Of a stretch of 64,000 nucleotides of DNA, positions 1 through 38,714 are shown piece after piece. Both the position numbers and the translations under genes were made by a program. Positions within the stretch are counted from its first letter, which is position 1. The number at the start of each line of letters is the position of its first letter. A model generated the notes under the pieces. That model was not told where the DNA came from, made no database searches, and saw only the letters and a program-made list of their open reading frames with translations. The DNA is from Chrysomallon squamiferum (Eukaryota > Mollusca > Gastropoda > Neomphalida > Peltospiridae): assembly GCA_012295275.1 (NCBI GenBank), contig CM022668.1:14342522-14406521 (forward strand), in the 5' to 3' direction.

Positions 1-276
1 ACAAATAATAATAATAATAATGATAATGATAATAAATTGATAAGGATTCTAAATTTAGGCAGATAACAGACTTTATCCATTCATATTTAAAATTAGTTCA
101 TATTTTTATTCAAACAGAAAAGGGCATTATGAAAGAAAACAATACAACTGAGATACAGCACAAGAAACTATTACTCCCATCTGAGCACACACAAAGTGTG
201 GTTATTATGAATAATGCATTTAAAACAAATGAAATTATTTTTCTTCTCTAGTGTGTTGTAAGAAAGTTCTAAACTT
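1..276 (-). other. Intron 3' of the last visible DIP2 exon (partial)
   Basis: AT-rich intron sequence starting with a short TAA run (positions 6-22). I searched the minus strand for the expected next DIP2 block (SVMNRMHVxSVPY-like) and found nothing. Confidence 0.7.
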
Positions 277-278
277 AC

Positions 279-24934
<24,656 letters not shown>

Positions 24935-25213
24935 CTGCAAATACATAAAAAAAATAAATAAAAAAAATTAGTAAAAACAATCGAATTAAGTTTACGTCTT
25001 ATAAAAGATACATAAAACTTTAAACAAAATAAAAATAAAAATTATTTTGTAATCTGTTATATGTAAATATGATACTAATAAAACATACATCAGCATCTTA
25101 TCTTAAAGATTATAAAAAGTTCTCTGAAATGTTTTTTCCAAGTCATTACTAAAACACAAAATGTTCAAGATGTGAATGATTTTCACTTTTATTGCTGATT
25201 TTATTAACATCTT

Positions 25214-25248
<35 letters not shown>

Positions 25249-26193
25249 CTCACTTTTTATTTTCCTTTTATTCTCTCCCCCTTTCTTTCACTTTCTTGTC
25301 ATCTCTCAAATTTTCTATCTTTCTCTCTCTCCTACTCTCTCTTTCTTTATTTCTTTTTCTCAGACAGATGAATGAACAGACAAAAAGCAACATCTGCTTG
25401 CACACAAACAGAAAAACTCTGAAATACTTAATTATGTAGCAATGATTTGTGTACAGGATTCACACAAATATACTGCAAAATAGTGACAGTTGAGAAAATA
25501 AATGTCTGCTTTACGTTTATTTATAATCTGACGAGGTTAACTGCTTTGACTGTTAAAATAAATATTTTGATGATAAAAACTGAAGAAAAAAAAAAGATTT
25601 AAAAACAATTTAAATGTTCTCGAATGATGGGTGTATGTGAATGTTAATGAAAAAGATGAAGAAAACAAAAAACAAATTACTGAATCAGAGAGAGAGAGAG
25701 AGAGAAACAAAAAGAGAGAAAAGAAAAAAAAAAACCAAAAGAACGATAAAATGAGAAATTTTGATTATATTTTGGATCTCTGAGTTTTGTTAATTTGTTT
25801 ACACCATTCTTATTATCTTCTATCTCCTAAATTCCTTTTAAATAACACTGACATGCAGAAATCTACGTGATGTCTAACAGATTAAACCTGATATCAGAAT
25901 ATCTGCAGAAAAACACACATCTTTAGAACTTAATGTCATCTTGAGCATGTACTTCATAAAACTCTAATATAAAAAACCACGTTGCTTCCCAATAAATTTA
26001 GTTCTGGCATGGTCAGAACACTTTTAAGGCACCAAGTGCACTAAAGAATTGAAGAAAAGATTACAGATTATGTTCTAAGATAGCCTAATAGCATTTGGAG
26101 ACATTAATGTATCATAAAATGTTGTTTCTTAAAACATAAATATAATCAAAATAATAATAATAATAACAAGACGAAGTCTAGTGCATATATTAT

Positions 26194-26198
26194 ATCTG

Positions 26199-26229
<31 letters not shown>
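26194..26229. repeat. TATC microsatellite
   Basis: About eight to nine TATC units, followed by TA/CA-rich sequence. Confidence 0.93.
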
Positions 26230-28035
26230 GTCTATATACATATATACACACCCACACACCCACACACACACTACTACATGCAAATATGCATGTAAAATTA
26301 TTTACACAGGTGTAATGTGTGTCTGTATACATGTAAGTATGTTTGGCCTGTGTTTACCGACATACATGTGTTCTTTTTTATTTCCACTGACATTTCTTTT
26401 AAACTATTTCTGTACGTCTGTCTGTCTGTCTGTGTATGTGTTTATCAGAGTAATTTGAATGCAGGTATGTTGTTTGGTCAGGTAGAAAAACACATACACT
26501 GATTAAAATATAAGAACAGCAATGCTGTAAAATTATGACCTAAAATACACTGATAAATGCCTGGATGTACATCAAGCTTTAAGCAATATTTAATTAACTG
26601 CACTAGAAAACATTTAAACCTAATCAATCTTATACACAAGACAGGCTGAAAAAGATTAAAAACAGATTAATTTTATCCAGATTATATATTATATAAAAAA
26701 AAGAATTTTAAAAAACAAAGTAGGAATTTAAATAATGTTTTTGATTTTGATTCTTTTTTTAAAACTGAATTAGTATTGATATTTGTCTGCAAATCTTAGA
26801 ACAGAATAAGTTAGCTTGCATCTGCCAGTAAACTAGGTTTTAGCTTTTTCTTAAAAATAATTTAATATATCTTTTTTTAATAATTAATTGATTTGACTGA
26901 TTTATTAGCTTCAGTTTAGTTCTTTTTGTTATAAAACTTCAACAAAATAAAGAATTTTTTTTTTATTATCATTTAATAGTAAAAAAAAAAAAAAAATATT
27001 ATTTTTATTATTTTAATAGTCTATATACTTTCTAATGCATATTCTTCCCAGAAAAATGAAAGAAAAAAATTATTTAAAAAATAAAACAATTAAAAATGTC
27101 TGACACTCTTGTTCATATTTACATCAAATACTACATCACCAAAACAAATGGTACTCTCTCTCTATCTCTGTATCTATAGCAACCAACCAAAGATTTTTTT
27201 TCCCATAGTAACAACAGCAAGGGGTCTTTTATGTGTGTGTTTTCCCAGCTTTCACAAAACCACCTATCAAGGGATGTGATATGCCTGTGCCCTTCCTTGA
27301 AATAGAAATAACTTTCTTTCAGAAGGAATTCTCTTTCTCTCTCTCTCTCTCTCTCGGTCTCTGTCTCTCTTTCTTTTTTATCAATCAGTGTCTCTCTCTC
27401 TCTCTCCAATCAAACAATCGCAACCTACCTATTTTAGTATTTATTTCACTTTTTTAATCAGCCTCTTTCTATCTATCTATCTATCTACCTACCTATCTAT
27501 CCATTTCAAATTACAATTCCTAACACTGCCAATAAAGTTGTTTTCAAACAAGCTCAACAAGGAAGACCACATGGTGAGTGGGACTACACCAAACAGATAT
27601 ATGTTAACCATGTGTGATATACCAGCCGTATTACATGCCAACACAGTATGTCACATTCCAGACCTTTTCAGACTGCTGCATGTGTCTGTGCATGTTACAT
27701 GTGTCTTGCTATAACACGTGTCTGCACTTGTGACAAGCGGCAATGTATTTGTTACGTGTATCATGTTATTTGTTACATTTGTCATGTTATTAGTTACGTT
27801 TCTGTGCTAGGTACTTGAATCATGTTATTTGTTGTAATGTGTGTGTACTTGTTACATCTATATGGTTATTTCTTATGTGTATCAATATATGTCATATATT
27901 TAAAAATCTAACGTAAGATGGTGTTTTTTTTTTTTTATAATGACATACTTTCTTTTTCGGTTTCCCTCTGATTTTTTCTGTTGTTCTTTCCAAACACAGT
28001 TTTATAGATTGCAGATAGAATGATGTTTGTGATTT

Positions 28036-28036
<1 letters not shown>

Positions 28037-28101
<65 letters not shown>
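28037..28101. repeat. GT microsatellite
   Basis: GT repeats over about 65 bases with two or three single-base interruptions. Confidence 0.95.
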
Positions 28102-28104
<3 letters not shown>

Positions 28105-29190
28105 ATGTATCAATATGTCTCATATTTTTACCCAACCTGAAAAATATATTTTGTTAGCAGCAAGTGCAATATAAAAACATAAATGAATATAAAAACATAA
28201 ACTTCAAAAAATACAAATATATTTATGATAATAATAACAATATTACTAAGAAGAAGACAAAGAAGAAGAAGAAAAAAAAAGAGAAAAAAATACAGAAAAA
28301 AACACACAGACATGTACTTTACTATAATGTGCTGTTAACATTCTTCTAGGTGGGTGAACTTGAACAAAACATAACTTTGTTAACGCCAGTAGAAAAGTCA
28401 GACATTACAGTATTCACGAACAAAGAAAAAACAGGTTTTTGAAAACAGCTGACAAATCATTTGTCAGTTGAAAACCAGACAACAGCAGACTCAAGTCCTT
28501 ATTTAAAAAGGTAAAGGTACAAAGGTGCTTCACAAACTTTTCTAATTAATAAGTCCTTTCAAAAATTTATTTAAACATTTTTGAATATCAAAGTAGCTGA
28601 AACAACTGCTTTTACCATAACTACTACTACTACTGCTGCTAGCACCATTACTACAACTACTTCTACCAATACCACCATTATAACTACTACACTTTCCATC
28701 ACTATCACTGTTATTGCTACAATAAAACTACTACTACTATTATTGCTACCACTTAAACTATTATCTATATTTTACTGATTCACCAACCTATGTTTTTCAT
28801 AATATTAACCTTTTGAGTATCAACACCAGTCAAAAGCTTTTGAGTAACAACAACAGCCAAAACCTTCTGATAAAACACAATAAAAGTTCCAGATGATTAT
28901 ATAGTTTGAAAAAACAAGTATCAAAGTAACCAAAACCCTCTACCATTAATATTGAGTTTAATTCCAAATTCCATGTTATTATTATTTTATATACAGAAGT
29001 TCCAACTTCAACAGGGCATTTTTTCAAAACCAGAATACTGAAAGCTTTCTACATTAAGATAAAGCCCATAAAAACCAATTCTACAAGTAGTCAACAGCCT
29101 TGCAAAAGCCTTCATGATTTGAAGCAAAATCTCCATCTGTTTTTTTATTTATTTTTTTTTTTTCATACCAAGACTCATACGTGATCACAC

Positions 29191-29660
29191 ACATGTGCAT
29201 TTCAACAAAAACAATGATGACAGCATCTTTTTTTTTTTTTTTTTTTTACGATTCACAGGCAAAGTTCTGAAGCATGTTCTGATGTCTGACTCCACCTTGA
29301 TAACAACTCTCCCACACTCTCTTCTCGTATGTATCATCCGTTATAAACTCTTGTCTATCACAGTTTCTGAACATCGGATGATAACTGGAGGCGCACACAG
29401 ATAGCCACCGTGCATTACACATTCTGTCTATCAGACATCTCCTCCGTCTGCTTCACCAGATACCAGCAATCTTGTTTCACCACTGTCTATTGTTGTCAAA
29501 CAAGCTGCCAAGCTCTTTGATGTGAACCTAAACGATGTGGTCTGATTGCCGATGACGGATTGGGGAGTGAGGTAACTCTGGAGGAACACGTGTGTGTGTG
29601 TGTGCGACTGTAAGTTATCAACAATGTTGACTGCGGTGCAGATAACACTGATTTATTTCT
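29191..29660. other. Low-repeat, GC-richer island
   Basis: After a T run (29229-29247), about 400 bases (29250-29650) have clearly higher GC and little repetition except a short GT run (29589-29604). On the plus strand there is an open frame to a stop at 29404; on the minus strand an ATG at 29415 opens only 24 codons. Potential splice words exist (plus-strand TTCACAG before 29260, GTAAGT at 29611, and GAG|GTAACT near 29568). No similarity recognised. It could be an unannotated exon, a regulatory element or a decayed insertion. Confidence 0.4.
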
Positions 29661-29755
29661 CGGTGAAAAGTGGATGTCTTTAGTGTTTGTTTATGTAAAA
29701 AGAAAACTCTTGTTGGATCTTTCTGCTTCTTTACTCACATATACACGCATGCACG

Positions 29756-29798
<43 letters not shown>

Positions 29799-30079
29799 AC
29801 ACAGGTAGACTCAATTTGTCAAGTTTGAAAAACAGAAGTTTCATATTCAAAAAATGTTTTTTGTTCTGTTATTTTTGCTGCTTCTGCCATTATTTCTATT
29901 ATTATCTGTATTCCTGCTTTTAACATGTTATATTCATTAACAGATTTTACCAATTTTCATCACTTTAATATATCTTTACAGCTACATCAAATATATGCAA
30001 AAGCAGAAACACATCACAATGTGCAAATATAAATGTTGTGTGTTTTGATCATACATTTATGTAACTTTATAGCCATACC

Positions 30080-30203
30080 TATTTCAAAGTCAAAAATCTA
30101 TAAAGGCAGATACTTTTATGCCTACTTATATATATATATACATATAAAGTAGGCATAAAAGTATGTGGTATAATCTACTCTTGCAGATTTTAACTTTGAA
30201 ATA
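30080..30203. repeat. Foldback / inverted repeat with 18-bp perfect inner arms
   Basis: ATACTTTTATGCCTACTT (30110-30127) is the exact reverse complement of 30147-30164, separated by 19 bases of TA-rich loop. Outside these, TATTTCAAAGTCAAAAATCT (30080-30099) pairs with AGATTTTAACTTTGAAATA (30185-30203) with one or two mismatches, across unpaired internal spacers. The whole could form a stem-loop about 124 bases long. No target-site duplication or transposase seen. Confidence 0.9.
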
Positions 30204-31060
30204 TGTGTGCTTATGATATTATATAACTTACAAATTCAATTATCTATCTATCTTTGTACATATATATGCATGTATATGTATATATGGTGAAAAATAGATT
30301 GTATAATGTCTGCATATGAACATAGTGCTATGTAGATATAACAAGCTGACTGGATGTTTAAAAGTTAATTGTCTTTGATCTCACATTTATAGTTAATTGC
30401 TGCTTTCAACCAGTTTGTAAGAATCCTGTGTTACACCACAGAGATCTGTGGCCACTTTTAAGACTGGATTTTATGACTGTTACTAGATTAAGTCACAAAC
30501 TGAGTTGTCAGAAGAGCTGACTAAAACTGCTTGTCTATCAATGAATGACATCTCTTGATGTTGTAATAATGAGTAAATGTGTGTGTGTTTGTAGTTAGGT
30601 GTGGGTGTGTGCTGTGTATGTGTGCATGTGTGTGCTCATGTGTGTATTTTGTATGTGAATGAATGTGTATGTGTATTTCTTGCTTATGTGTGTGTTTTCT
30701 GTTAAGCTGCATTGACATATGTCTTAAATTATCTGTGAGAAAGAGAGAGAGAAAGAAAAGATAATATAAAGGAAGAAAAGCATTGAAAATTAAAATGGAG
30801 ATAAAGAAAAAAGGAAGAATACAAAGAAAAAGACTGATGGAAGGTGAAAGAAGAGAGAAAAAGAAAAAAAAAAAAAATGCCAAGATGAGAGACAACAAAA
30901 TAATTAAATAAAAGTCTTAATCTTTTTATAATCTCCTACCACAGAGACTACTTCAAGTGTGATTTTATATTTAATGCATAACTCAAAAATTTAATTATCT
31001 ATATAGCTAACTCTGTTATTTAACAGTAATTACTATTTTGATTAAATTTAAACACAGACC

Positions 31061-31104
<44 letters not shown>

Positions 31105-31398
31105 ACGTATGTAACATAATCCTAATTATAATTTTAAACACATGCGTATAATTATGTGTAATATTACATGAAGTGTTGTTATTACTCTGGTTTCATGTTT
31201 ACTGTACTTGACATGAGATGAATAATAATATCATATATTACACTTGTTGTAGTGACATGTAAATAATAAAATACTGTCACTGTGTTTTAAAAACAGGTTC
31301 TACTGAGTTCTCACAGACACACAGACATTGAGAGTTTGTAAAGGAGGAAAGGACAGAGAATGAGGCAGAGATAGAGAGAATGAAAGAGAGAGATATAA

Positions 31399-31506
<108 letters not shown>

Positions 31507-32149
31507 GGAAAATGATCAAATGCATAATTAGGGCTAATATATTTCTGTGTACTAAGAACAAATTAATGAGCTAAAATAAACCACTTTACGATGTACCTAT
31601 CAACATAACCAGCACATTTTCCTGTTTATTGCATGGACTTAAATCTAATTACCTCTACATCGTGGCAAAGCCTATTCTTGGACAACTAGATGACCTCTCT
31701 CTCTCTCTCTCTCCTCCCCTGTTGGTTACAATTCTCCGAATAAAAACAATGAATATGTGTGAACAGTGCATTTTACAATCTGCTACAACTGCCAGACATT
31801 GTCAGGAGAGAATTGGCACCAATCTAATTTAGATCAGTAATCATCTACGGTTTCTGTTTGGAAGCTAAATAAAGCTGCTTCTGCAGTCAGTTTGTCAATT
31901 CTAAAAAGGATGTGTGATCAAAAATAGAACCCATTCACCTCAGATGGGTTATTTGTTATTCAAATAATGCTGACCAGTTTAAAAATACACACACATATAT
32001 GTATATGTCTATGTATGTACGTATGTATGTATGACAGTTGCTTCTACATAAATAAAAGAAAAAAAGAATAAATGGATATCGTTTAAAACTTTCTTATTGT
32101 GGTTTAAATGTAATGAATCTTTGTTAAATGCCATTATGTGGCCATTTAT

Positions 32150-32765
32150 TATGTTGTCTTCAGAAATTAGCAGTTGTCTCGGGTTGTTACATCCAGATGT
32201 TGTCTTAAATTGTAATCTTAGGTAAGAATTGTGTATCAAATTTTATGTAAGTGTAAGAACCCTATCTTATCTTAAATCTGATGATAAGAATTAAATGTTA
32301 TCTAAAAACAAACAGTATCCTATCTTAAATCAGACTATAAAATCCAAATTATCTAAACCACAGAATGCTGTCTTAAATCAGACTGTAAGATCCAAATGTT
32401 ATCTAAACCATGGTAAATGATCTTAAATCAGACTACAGGGTCCAAATGTTATGTAAACAACAGTCAATTATTTTAAAACAGTAAGAATCAAATGTTATCT
32501 AAACCATGATTAACTATCTTAAATCAGACTATAAAATCAAAATGATCTAATCCATAGAACGATATCTTATGAGATCCACATGCTATCTAAACAGTAAATT
32601 ATTTTAAAACAGTAAGAATCAAATGTTATCTAAACCATCATAAATCATCCAAAATCAGACCTATAAAATCCAAATGTTATCTAAACCATGGTACATTATC
32701 CTAAATCAGACTGCAAAAATCCAAATGTTATCTAAACCCTAGTAAATAATCTTCCATCAGAGTTC
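32150..32765. repeat. ~45-50 bp minisatellite (ATCTTAAATCAGACT / AAATGTTATCTAAACCA)
   Basis: About 12 copies of a unit of the form ATCTTAAATCAGACTATAA followed by ATCCAAATGTTATCTAAACC and a short variable link. Copies are best preserved in 32320-32460 and 32640-32740; some lack one half-unit. Confidence 0.92.
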
Positions 32766-32877
32766 AAACAGATTTATATTACCAGAAATTAATTTGGAAA
32801 GCAACAACAACAACAAAAAAAAAAAAAATAATAATAATAAAAAAAATGTTTCTTCATTGTATATCTCTCTACATTTC

Positions 32878-32880
<3 letters not shown>

Positions 32881-32913
<33 letters not shown>
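32881..32913. repeat. Poly-T tract
   Basis: Uninterrupted T run of about 31-33 bases, among the longest homopolymers in the window. Confidence 0.95.
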
Positions 32914-33631
32914 CTGTTTTTCAAAGCTGTAATCCCGTACAATCTTTCTGCCTCAAAGTCAACATTTATTTACACAGTGGTGGAAAAAAAAACAATCAAA
33001 ACTTGGCTGGTTTATCAAATAAGTCAAGGGAACTATCTACAGGGCAAAACCAGATCTCCTTGCCTTGCACTCAGGTGCTGTACGTGTTGTTGTGTGCACC
33101 TTGGAAACTAGCAGCAACTAAAATGCTTGCTTAATTGTGTGTGTACACTCAAAACTAATTATGGTGAAATCAGAAAGAGGAAAGTGCAGAAAAAAAAAAA
33201 AAAAAAAAAAAAACCCTAGCAGATTAAAGGAAAGGTAAAAAAAAAAAAAAAAAAAATAAGAAATATAATAAAACAGAAAAAAAAAAGTTTTTGGCTAAAG
33301 AACAAAAAGATGAGTTAGAATGTTCTTTTTTTTTTTTTTTTCTTTTTAGTGCTTCTTGTGTTTGGTGATTTACAGACTGAAGAGAGAAAAGAAAAGCAAT
33401 ATTAATGTCAGTTATTGTTTACAGAGGTAATTATATCTGAATTTTTTTTTAGGCATTAACTAGCGTTTACATTCAGGTTTTCAAATAAAGGGTTGAAGCT
33501 TTTGTTGGTATGATATCCCCTCCCCCCCATTATGAAAAGAAAATAAGTAACAAATAAACACTGCACTTTTGAAAAACAAAATAAAGGTACAAAGAAAGGT
33601 CAACTGTAAAAAACTCACATTTTTGAATAGA

Positions 33632-33673
<42 letters not shown>

Positions 33674-35112
33674 GCCAGTATGCTGTCTTTAATAATGTCT
33701 TTAGATACAATTTTTGTTTAAAAAAAAAAGTACTGGAAAAAAGAAAAAAGTTAATCCATATCTTAATAATGAATGGTATCAGTTTTTTTTTTAATGCAAA
33801 ACCTTGAAAAGCAAAGGTGCAATTAAGAAAGAGAAATTAAAAAAAATTCTAGGTATATTTTTCAAGAAAACAAATTCTTGAAATTTCTGATTTCTGAAGA
33901 GAGAGAGAGAGAGAGAGAGAGAGGGTGTTAAGGGACCAGGGTGGGAAGGGATCAGTAGTATTTAACTATAAGCAGACTGCTGTTTTAATAAGAATAAAGA
34001 AAGCATGTCTAACACTATATTTTCAATAGAAAAAACAACTTTCTAAAATCCAAAACAACCAAAACAAAATTAAAAATTCAGGAAATGGTATTTACAATAT
34101 TTTTAACAAGTCAGGAAAATCCAGAATAATATATTTCACAATACTCTGAAAAAAAAGAAAAAGAAGAAAGAAATAATAAAAGAAATACGACTGTTCATTT
34201 TTTTTTCTCAAAAAATATGCCATGTTTTTAAGTAACATCTGGTAAAGACGATTTGAAATATTCATTAACCATGAAAAACACTTCAAGATGTTTTCGAAAA
34301 GTAAAATTCCTAAAACTTCCGTAGAAAAAAAAAAAGTGACAAAGTCTCTTTAAATCTGATTATATTATTAGCTTCTTTAACAAAATGAAGATATTTATGT
34401 TTAATATCTTGAAGGTCAATTCTCAAAATGTTTTATTTTTTTTATTTATTATTTTTTTTTTTGAACATGGTCTCTTTAATATTGCTGTTTTTTTCATAAT
34501 AGGTAATAAAACATGAAGGAAATTCTAAAGCTGTATTTGAAAAAAAGCTGTATCTGAAAAAAAAAAATATGCAAGTGATAAAGTATCTTTAAAATCCATG
34601 CCATGTTTTTAAATAACAGCTGGAAAAACTGACAGAGGTATCATGAACCAGAGGAACAAAATCTCAATGATCCATTTTCACAAGTAGAACTGCTAACTAA
34701 AACTTCAGAAAAAAAAAAGAAAAAAAAATGTATTTAATCTGATTATAGTGGCTTCAGTAAAGAATTCTTGTTTAAAAAAAAAAAAAAAAATTACACTGTA
34801 CTTGATAACATGTAATTTCTTTTAACAAAAAGAGAGAGAAAAAAATTCTTTAAGATTATTTCAGTAATTGGGATTAGTAAAGAAAAGGAAAGCTGTTTTC
34901 AAGAATTAAATTCACATATTGTTTTTTTTTAAATATATGTGTCTAATAAATACTCTAAATCATTTCTGAGGATTATAAATATGACAGAAGCATCTTTACT
35001 TAAATTTATTTTTTAAACTGACTGTAAGTATTTTTAAATAAAAAAAAATAAAAATCTGCCAACATACTTCAAATTACTTAAATCTGTAATAACAATGCCA
35101 TATCTTTATCCT

Positions 35113-35143
<31 letters not shown>

Positions 35144-36054
35144 TAAAAATATAGAAAATAAATTCCTCTCTAGCAAGGGTGATAGTTATCTTTAAAATCC
35201 TGTGAGGAAAAAAACGATGTTTTTCCTTCTTTCTTTTTTGTACAGAGAGACTTTAGAAAACAAACAGAGTATTCATCTTAAGCTGTACATAACATTTCCA
35301 CCACTGTCCTAACACATTTCAAACAGATATATAAAAAAAACAAAATATGCCAATTCAAACAATTTTCGTGCAGTTGCTCAACTTCGGTTTTTTTTAATCC
35401 ATTTTTGGGTCAATAAATATTGATTGTCTGTCTTATGGAAAGCTTGAAAGGAAGAGAGTCAAAGATTCACTCTCCAAGCACTCAGAAAATGTGAAAAACT
35501 TGTCCAGCGACGCAAGAAAAATCTATTAGTGGTGCTCAGGAACAGGCAAGTTGAAAAGTCGAGTTTACTAACAGTCTGAGCATGTTGGGACAAAAATGTT
35601 TTGTTTACTGTTATATCTATCTTTCTATCTATTTATATAGAAACATAGATAGAGAGAGAGAGAGACAGACAGAGGAGGAATTGGTTAGTTAATGGTTATA
35701 TTTCGATAGAACTTCATTAAAATATTACTGTTTTGCAAACACAATATGAACGTATATAATACTTTCTTGCTTTCTGTGAAACATATATAAATACATAAAT
35801 ATTATGTGGGTAATCATATATAAATGTGAATACACATACATATATGTACCCATCAATTCATTCTCACTATTTTCTTTCTTTCTTCTTTCTCCATCTCTTT
35901 TTCTGTCCAAGAAAGACACATACACACTCAAACAGACACAAACAGACATACACATATACACAAATAGACATACACGTATACACAAATAGACACATACACA
36001 CCCAATGACAGTCACGTACACAGTTCTAAAATTACAAATAGTTTTAATTATGTA

Positions 36055-36965
36055 TCTGATTATTTACATCATCGTAACATTGCATGCTATATGATATCAT
36101 TATTTATCTCACGGCAAGCACAGAAAATATGAAACCACACACTTCATGTCTAGATGTAATTAAATGTCTGTTAAATGGTGATTAATAGGACTGCAGTAGA
36201 ATCAGATACATATAATTATATTAAGTAGATATGCACGAGGTAACTAGAAACAACAAAACAAGTGTGTAAAAAATATTATAATTAGTATTATGGTAAATAT
36301 TATATTTCATATATAAACACAGTGTTGTATATAGAAATTTAATTAGTAACAAACTACAGGAGAGAGTGTGTTTATTTTTGCGTAACATCTTTACTTAGCT
36401 GTGTAGGTAATTAAATTTGAAGAATATGTAATAAGTCTAAAAGCCAGACTTAAGTACAGTTATGATGCATTCCCTATGGTAGAAAACTGAAAATATGATT
36501 TTTTATTAAATTTCCTGTTCACACTCTTTGTGTTTTGAAAACTTTAATTTATTTCTCTCATCACTTCCATTTTGTATCTTCCTTTTCTCTTCTGTCTTTA
36601 ACATACATTTACCTTTTCTTTTTTCAGACACCACTCAAAATGCACATTTAAATGTGCACACCTGTATATCCATATATATTTACCTATCTCTCTCTCACCT
36701 GTCTTTCTATTTTTCTCACTTTCTTGGGTTTTTTCTCTTTCTGACACACTCACTTTCATCATCTCTCTTTCCTTAATTCACTAAAATCCATTTTTATAAC
36801 ATGGACACAGGATTTGATTATTTACATCACAACAGCATGGTGTTATCTGATATATTATTATTCAACTCATGCCAAGTACAGTAAATATGAAACCAGTGTA
36901 GTAACAACACTTCACGTCATACGACACATAATTAAACATGCGTGTTAAATATTATAATTAGCTCT
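36055..36965. repeat. Diverged direct duplicate, ~140 bp copies ~760 bp apart
   Basis: Copy 1 (about 36055-36190) and copy 2 (about 36815-36965) share GATTATTTACATCA, TGATAT-ATTATT, CAAG-ACAG-AAATATGAAACCA, CACTTCA-GTC and GTTAAAT--T-ATTA in the same order. The sequence between is pyrimidine-rich and AT-rich. Confidence 0.85.
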
Positions 36966-38072
36966 ATGAGTAATGAAGCTGGCCTCGTTAAGGTTAACAA
37001 TAGCTTTAATTAACGAGCTGCACCAAACAAAGAATGGAGATAATCTTTTATTATTACACACAAGAGGTAATTTGAGCAGACAGATAAGTCATAGAGTAAA
37101 CATTTGGATCAACAAGAACTTACATGTTACAGGAAGAAATTAGTTTATCTGTCTTTCTTATGAAAGTTGTTAGTATGGGTTATATATAATATTTACATAT
37201 GTATATATTTACATAGAAGACATACATACACACACACATAAATGATATATATATAAATATGTACACACAAACATATATTAAAATTAAAAAAACACATACA
37301 CATATGCATATGTATCCATATATTATACATACATTATATATGTAAATAAATACATGACAATTATTAACACTTACACATCTTTTGTGTGTGTGTTAATTAA
37401 ACAGGTATTTAACCAATTCAATGAATTATTTGTCATATGTCTGTGTGTGAATATGTCACTGCATGCTATGTGCATATTAGCATACTGTTTGTGCATAAGA
37501 ATATGAACATTAACATATGCATCAGTTACATATTAATATGTACATGTGTTCATGAACATGATATAGTAATCATTTCTAAAAATCTGCCTTAATTTATCCC
37601 GTCAAAAAATTTATAAACTCCATCAATCATACTGACTTTATGTTTGTTTTATTATATGTATTATATTTTTACTGCACACATTGTAAATATAATGATATAT
37701 AGGCATTTACGTTTTGCTTTACATTATTTTAAAAAAATTTATGACATTTATAAACTGTAATATACTTAAAAATAGGTAATAATAGGTCAAATGCAAAAAA
37801 AAAAAAAAAGAAAGCTCTGTATCACACTAAGATTTATAATCAGAAATGCTTTGCTATACATATTCTTTTTCACTATTATAAATTATAAATACGCACAAAA
37901 AAATTGGACAACATATGAAGAAAGTTTTCTTAACCTCACTGCAGTTAATACATTACAGGCACAAAAGTTTTATTCACATATCTTGTTTACTATGTAACTT
38001 GTAAATGTAGTCTGTTAGAAATAGATAATACATAAAGAAAACTATATACTTAGTTGAGGTTTATAGGCAGGT

Positions 38073-38111
<39 letters not shown>

Positions 38112-38714
38112 TGTATACATACATACATATATGTATTTTTGTTTACATGTTGATTAAATTGTAAATATAGTATATAATGGATAATATATGAAGTTAGCTC
38201 TGGACTAAGCTATTATTTAGGGCATATGAACACAAACACACACACAAACACACACACACACACACACACATTATTATAATTTTGTTTTTTTAGGGTTTAA
38301 TAATTACAGAAATTTCAAGACAAGTCCAATGTTTTATAGTTATCACATAAATATATCAAAACGTACAAACTGTATCTGAAAAAAAAAAAAGGTCTGAAAT
38401 GAGCAAGTTATACATCAATCATGATTTCATGGTCTGTTGATTCTAGAAGCAACAGAGTGGAACAGATGAACTTGATGGGAAAAAAAAAAAAAAAAAAAAA
38501 AAAAACATCTTCAGAAAAGTGCAAGTCACAATGAACCTAGAAATGCTACTGGTATTTATATACACAATCATTGAAAATGTGCACTCAATTGTATCTCATT
38601 TTTTTTGTTCTGAGTTCAGTTTCTTGTTTTTTTTTGTTTTTTTGTTTATTTTTTTAAAACATTTTTCACAATAATAAAAAGGTGAGAATATTAATTTATA
38701 ATACTAGTAAAAAT

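Larger units (their letters stand above)
24935..29190. other. Probable DIP2 first intron or upstream region, part 1
   Basis: No exon found. Repeats: CT tract (25217-25350), GA run (25687-25705), TATC repeat (26194-26229), CT runs (27330-27405), TATC/TACC (27470-27500), GT repeat (28037-28101), AAG run (28249-28290), ACT/ACC trinucleotide region (28618-28755). Around 27690-27890 there is a diverged repeat of GTCATGTTATTTGTTAC words, 25-30 bases each. The remainder is unique AT-rich sequence. Whether this is intron or 5' flank depends on where the first exon lies. Confidence 0.6.

Noticed and set aside
29195-29404. 69-codon plus-strand frame in the GC-richer island
   Set aside because: The frame starts in a poly-T-coded Phe run and has no recognisable domain; kept only as part of the island observation.
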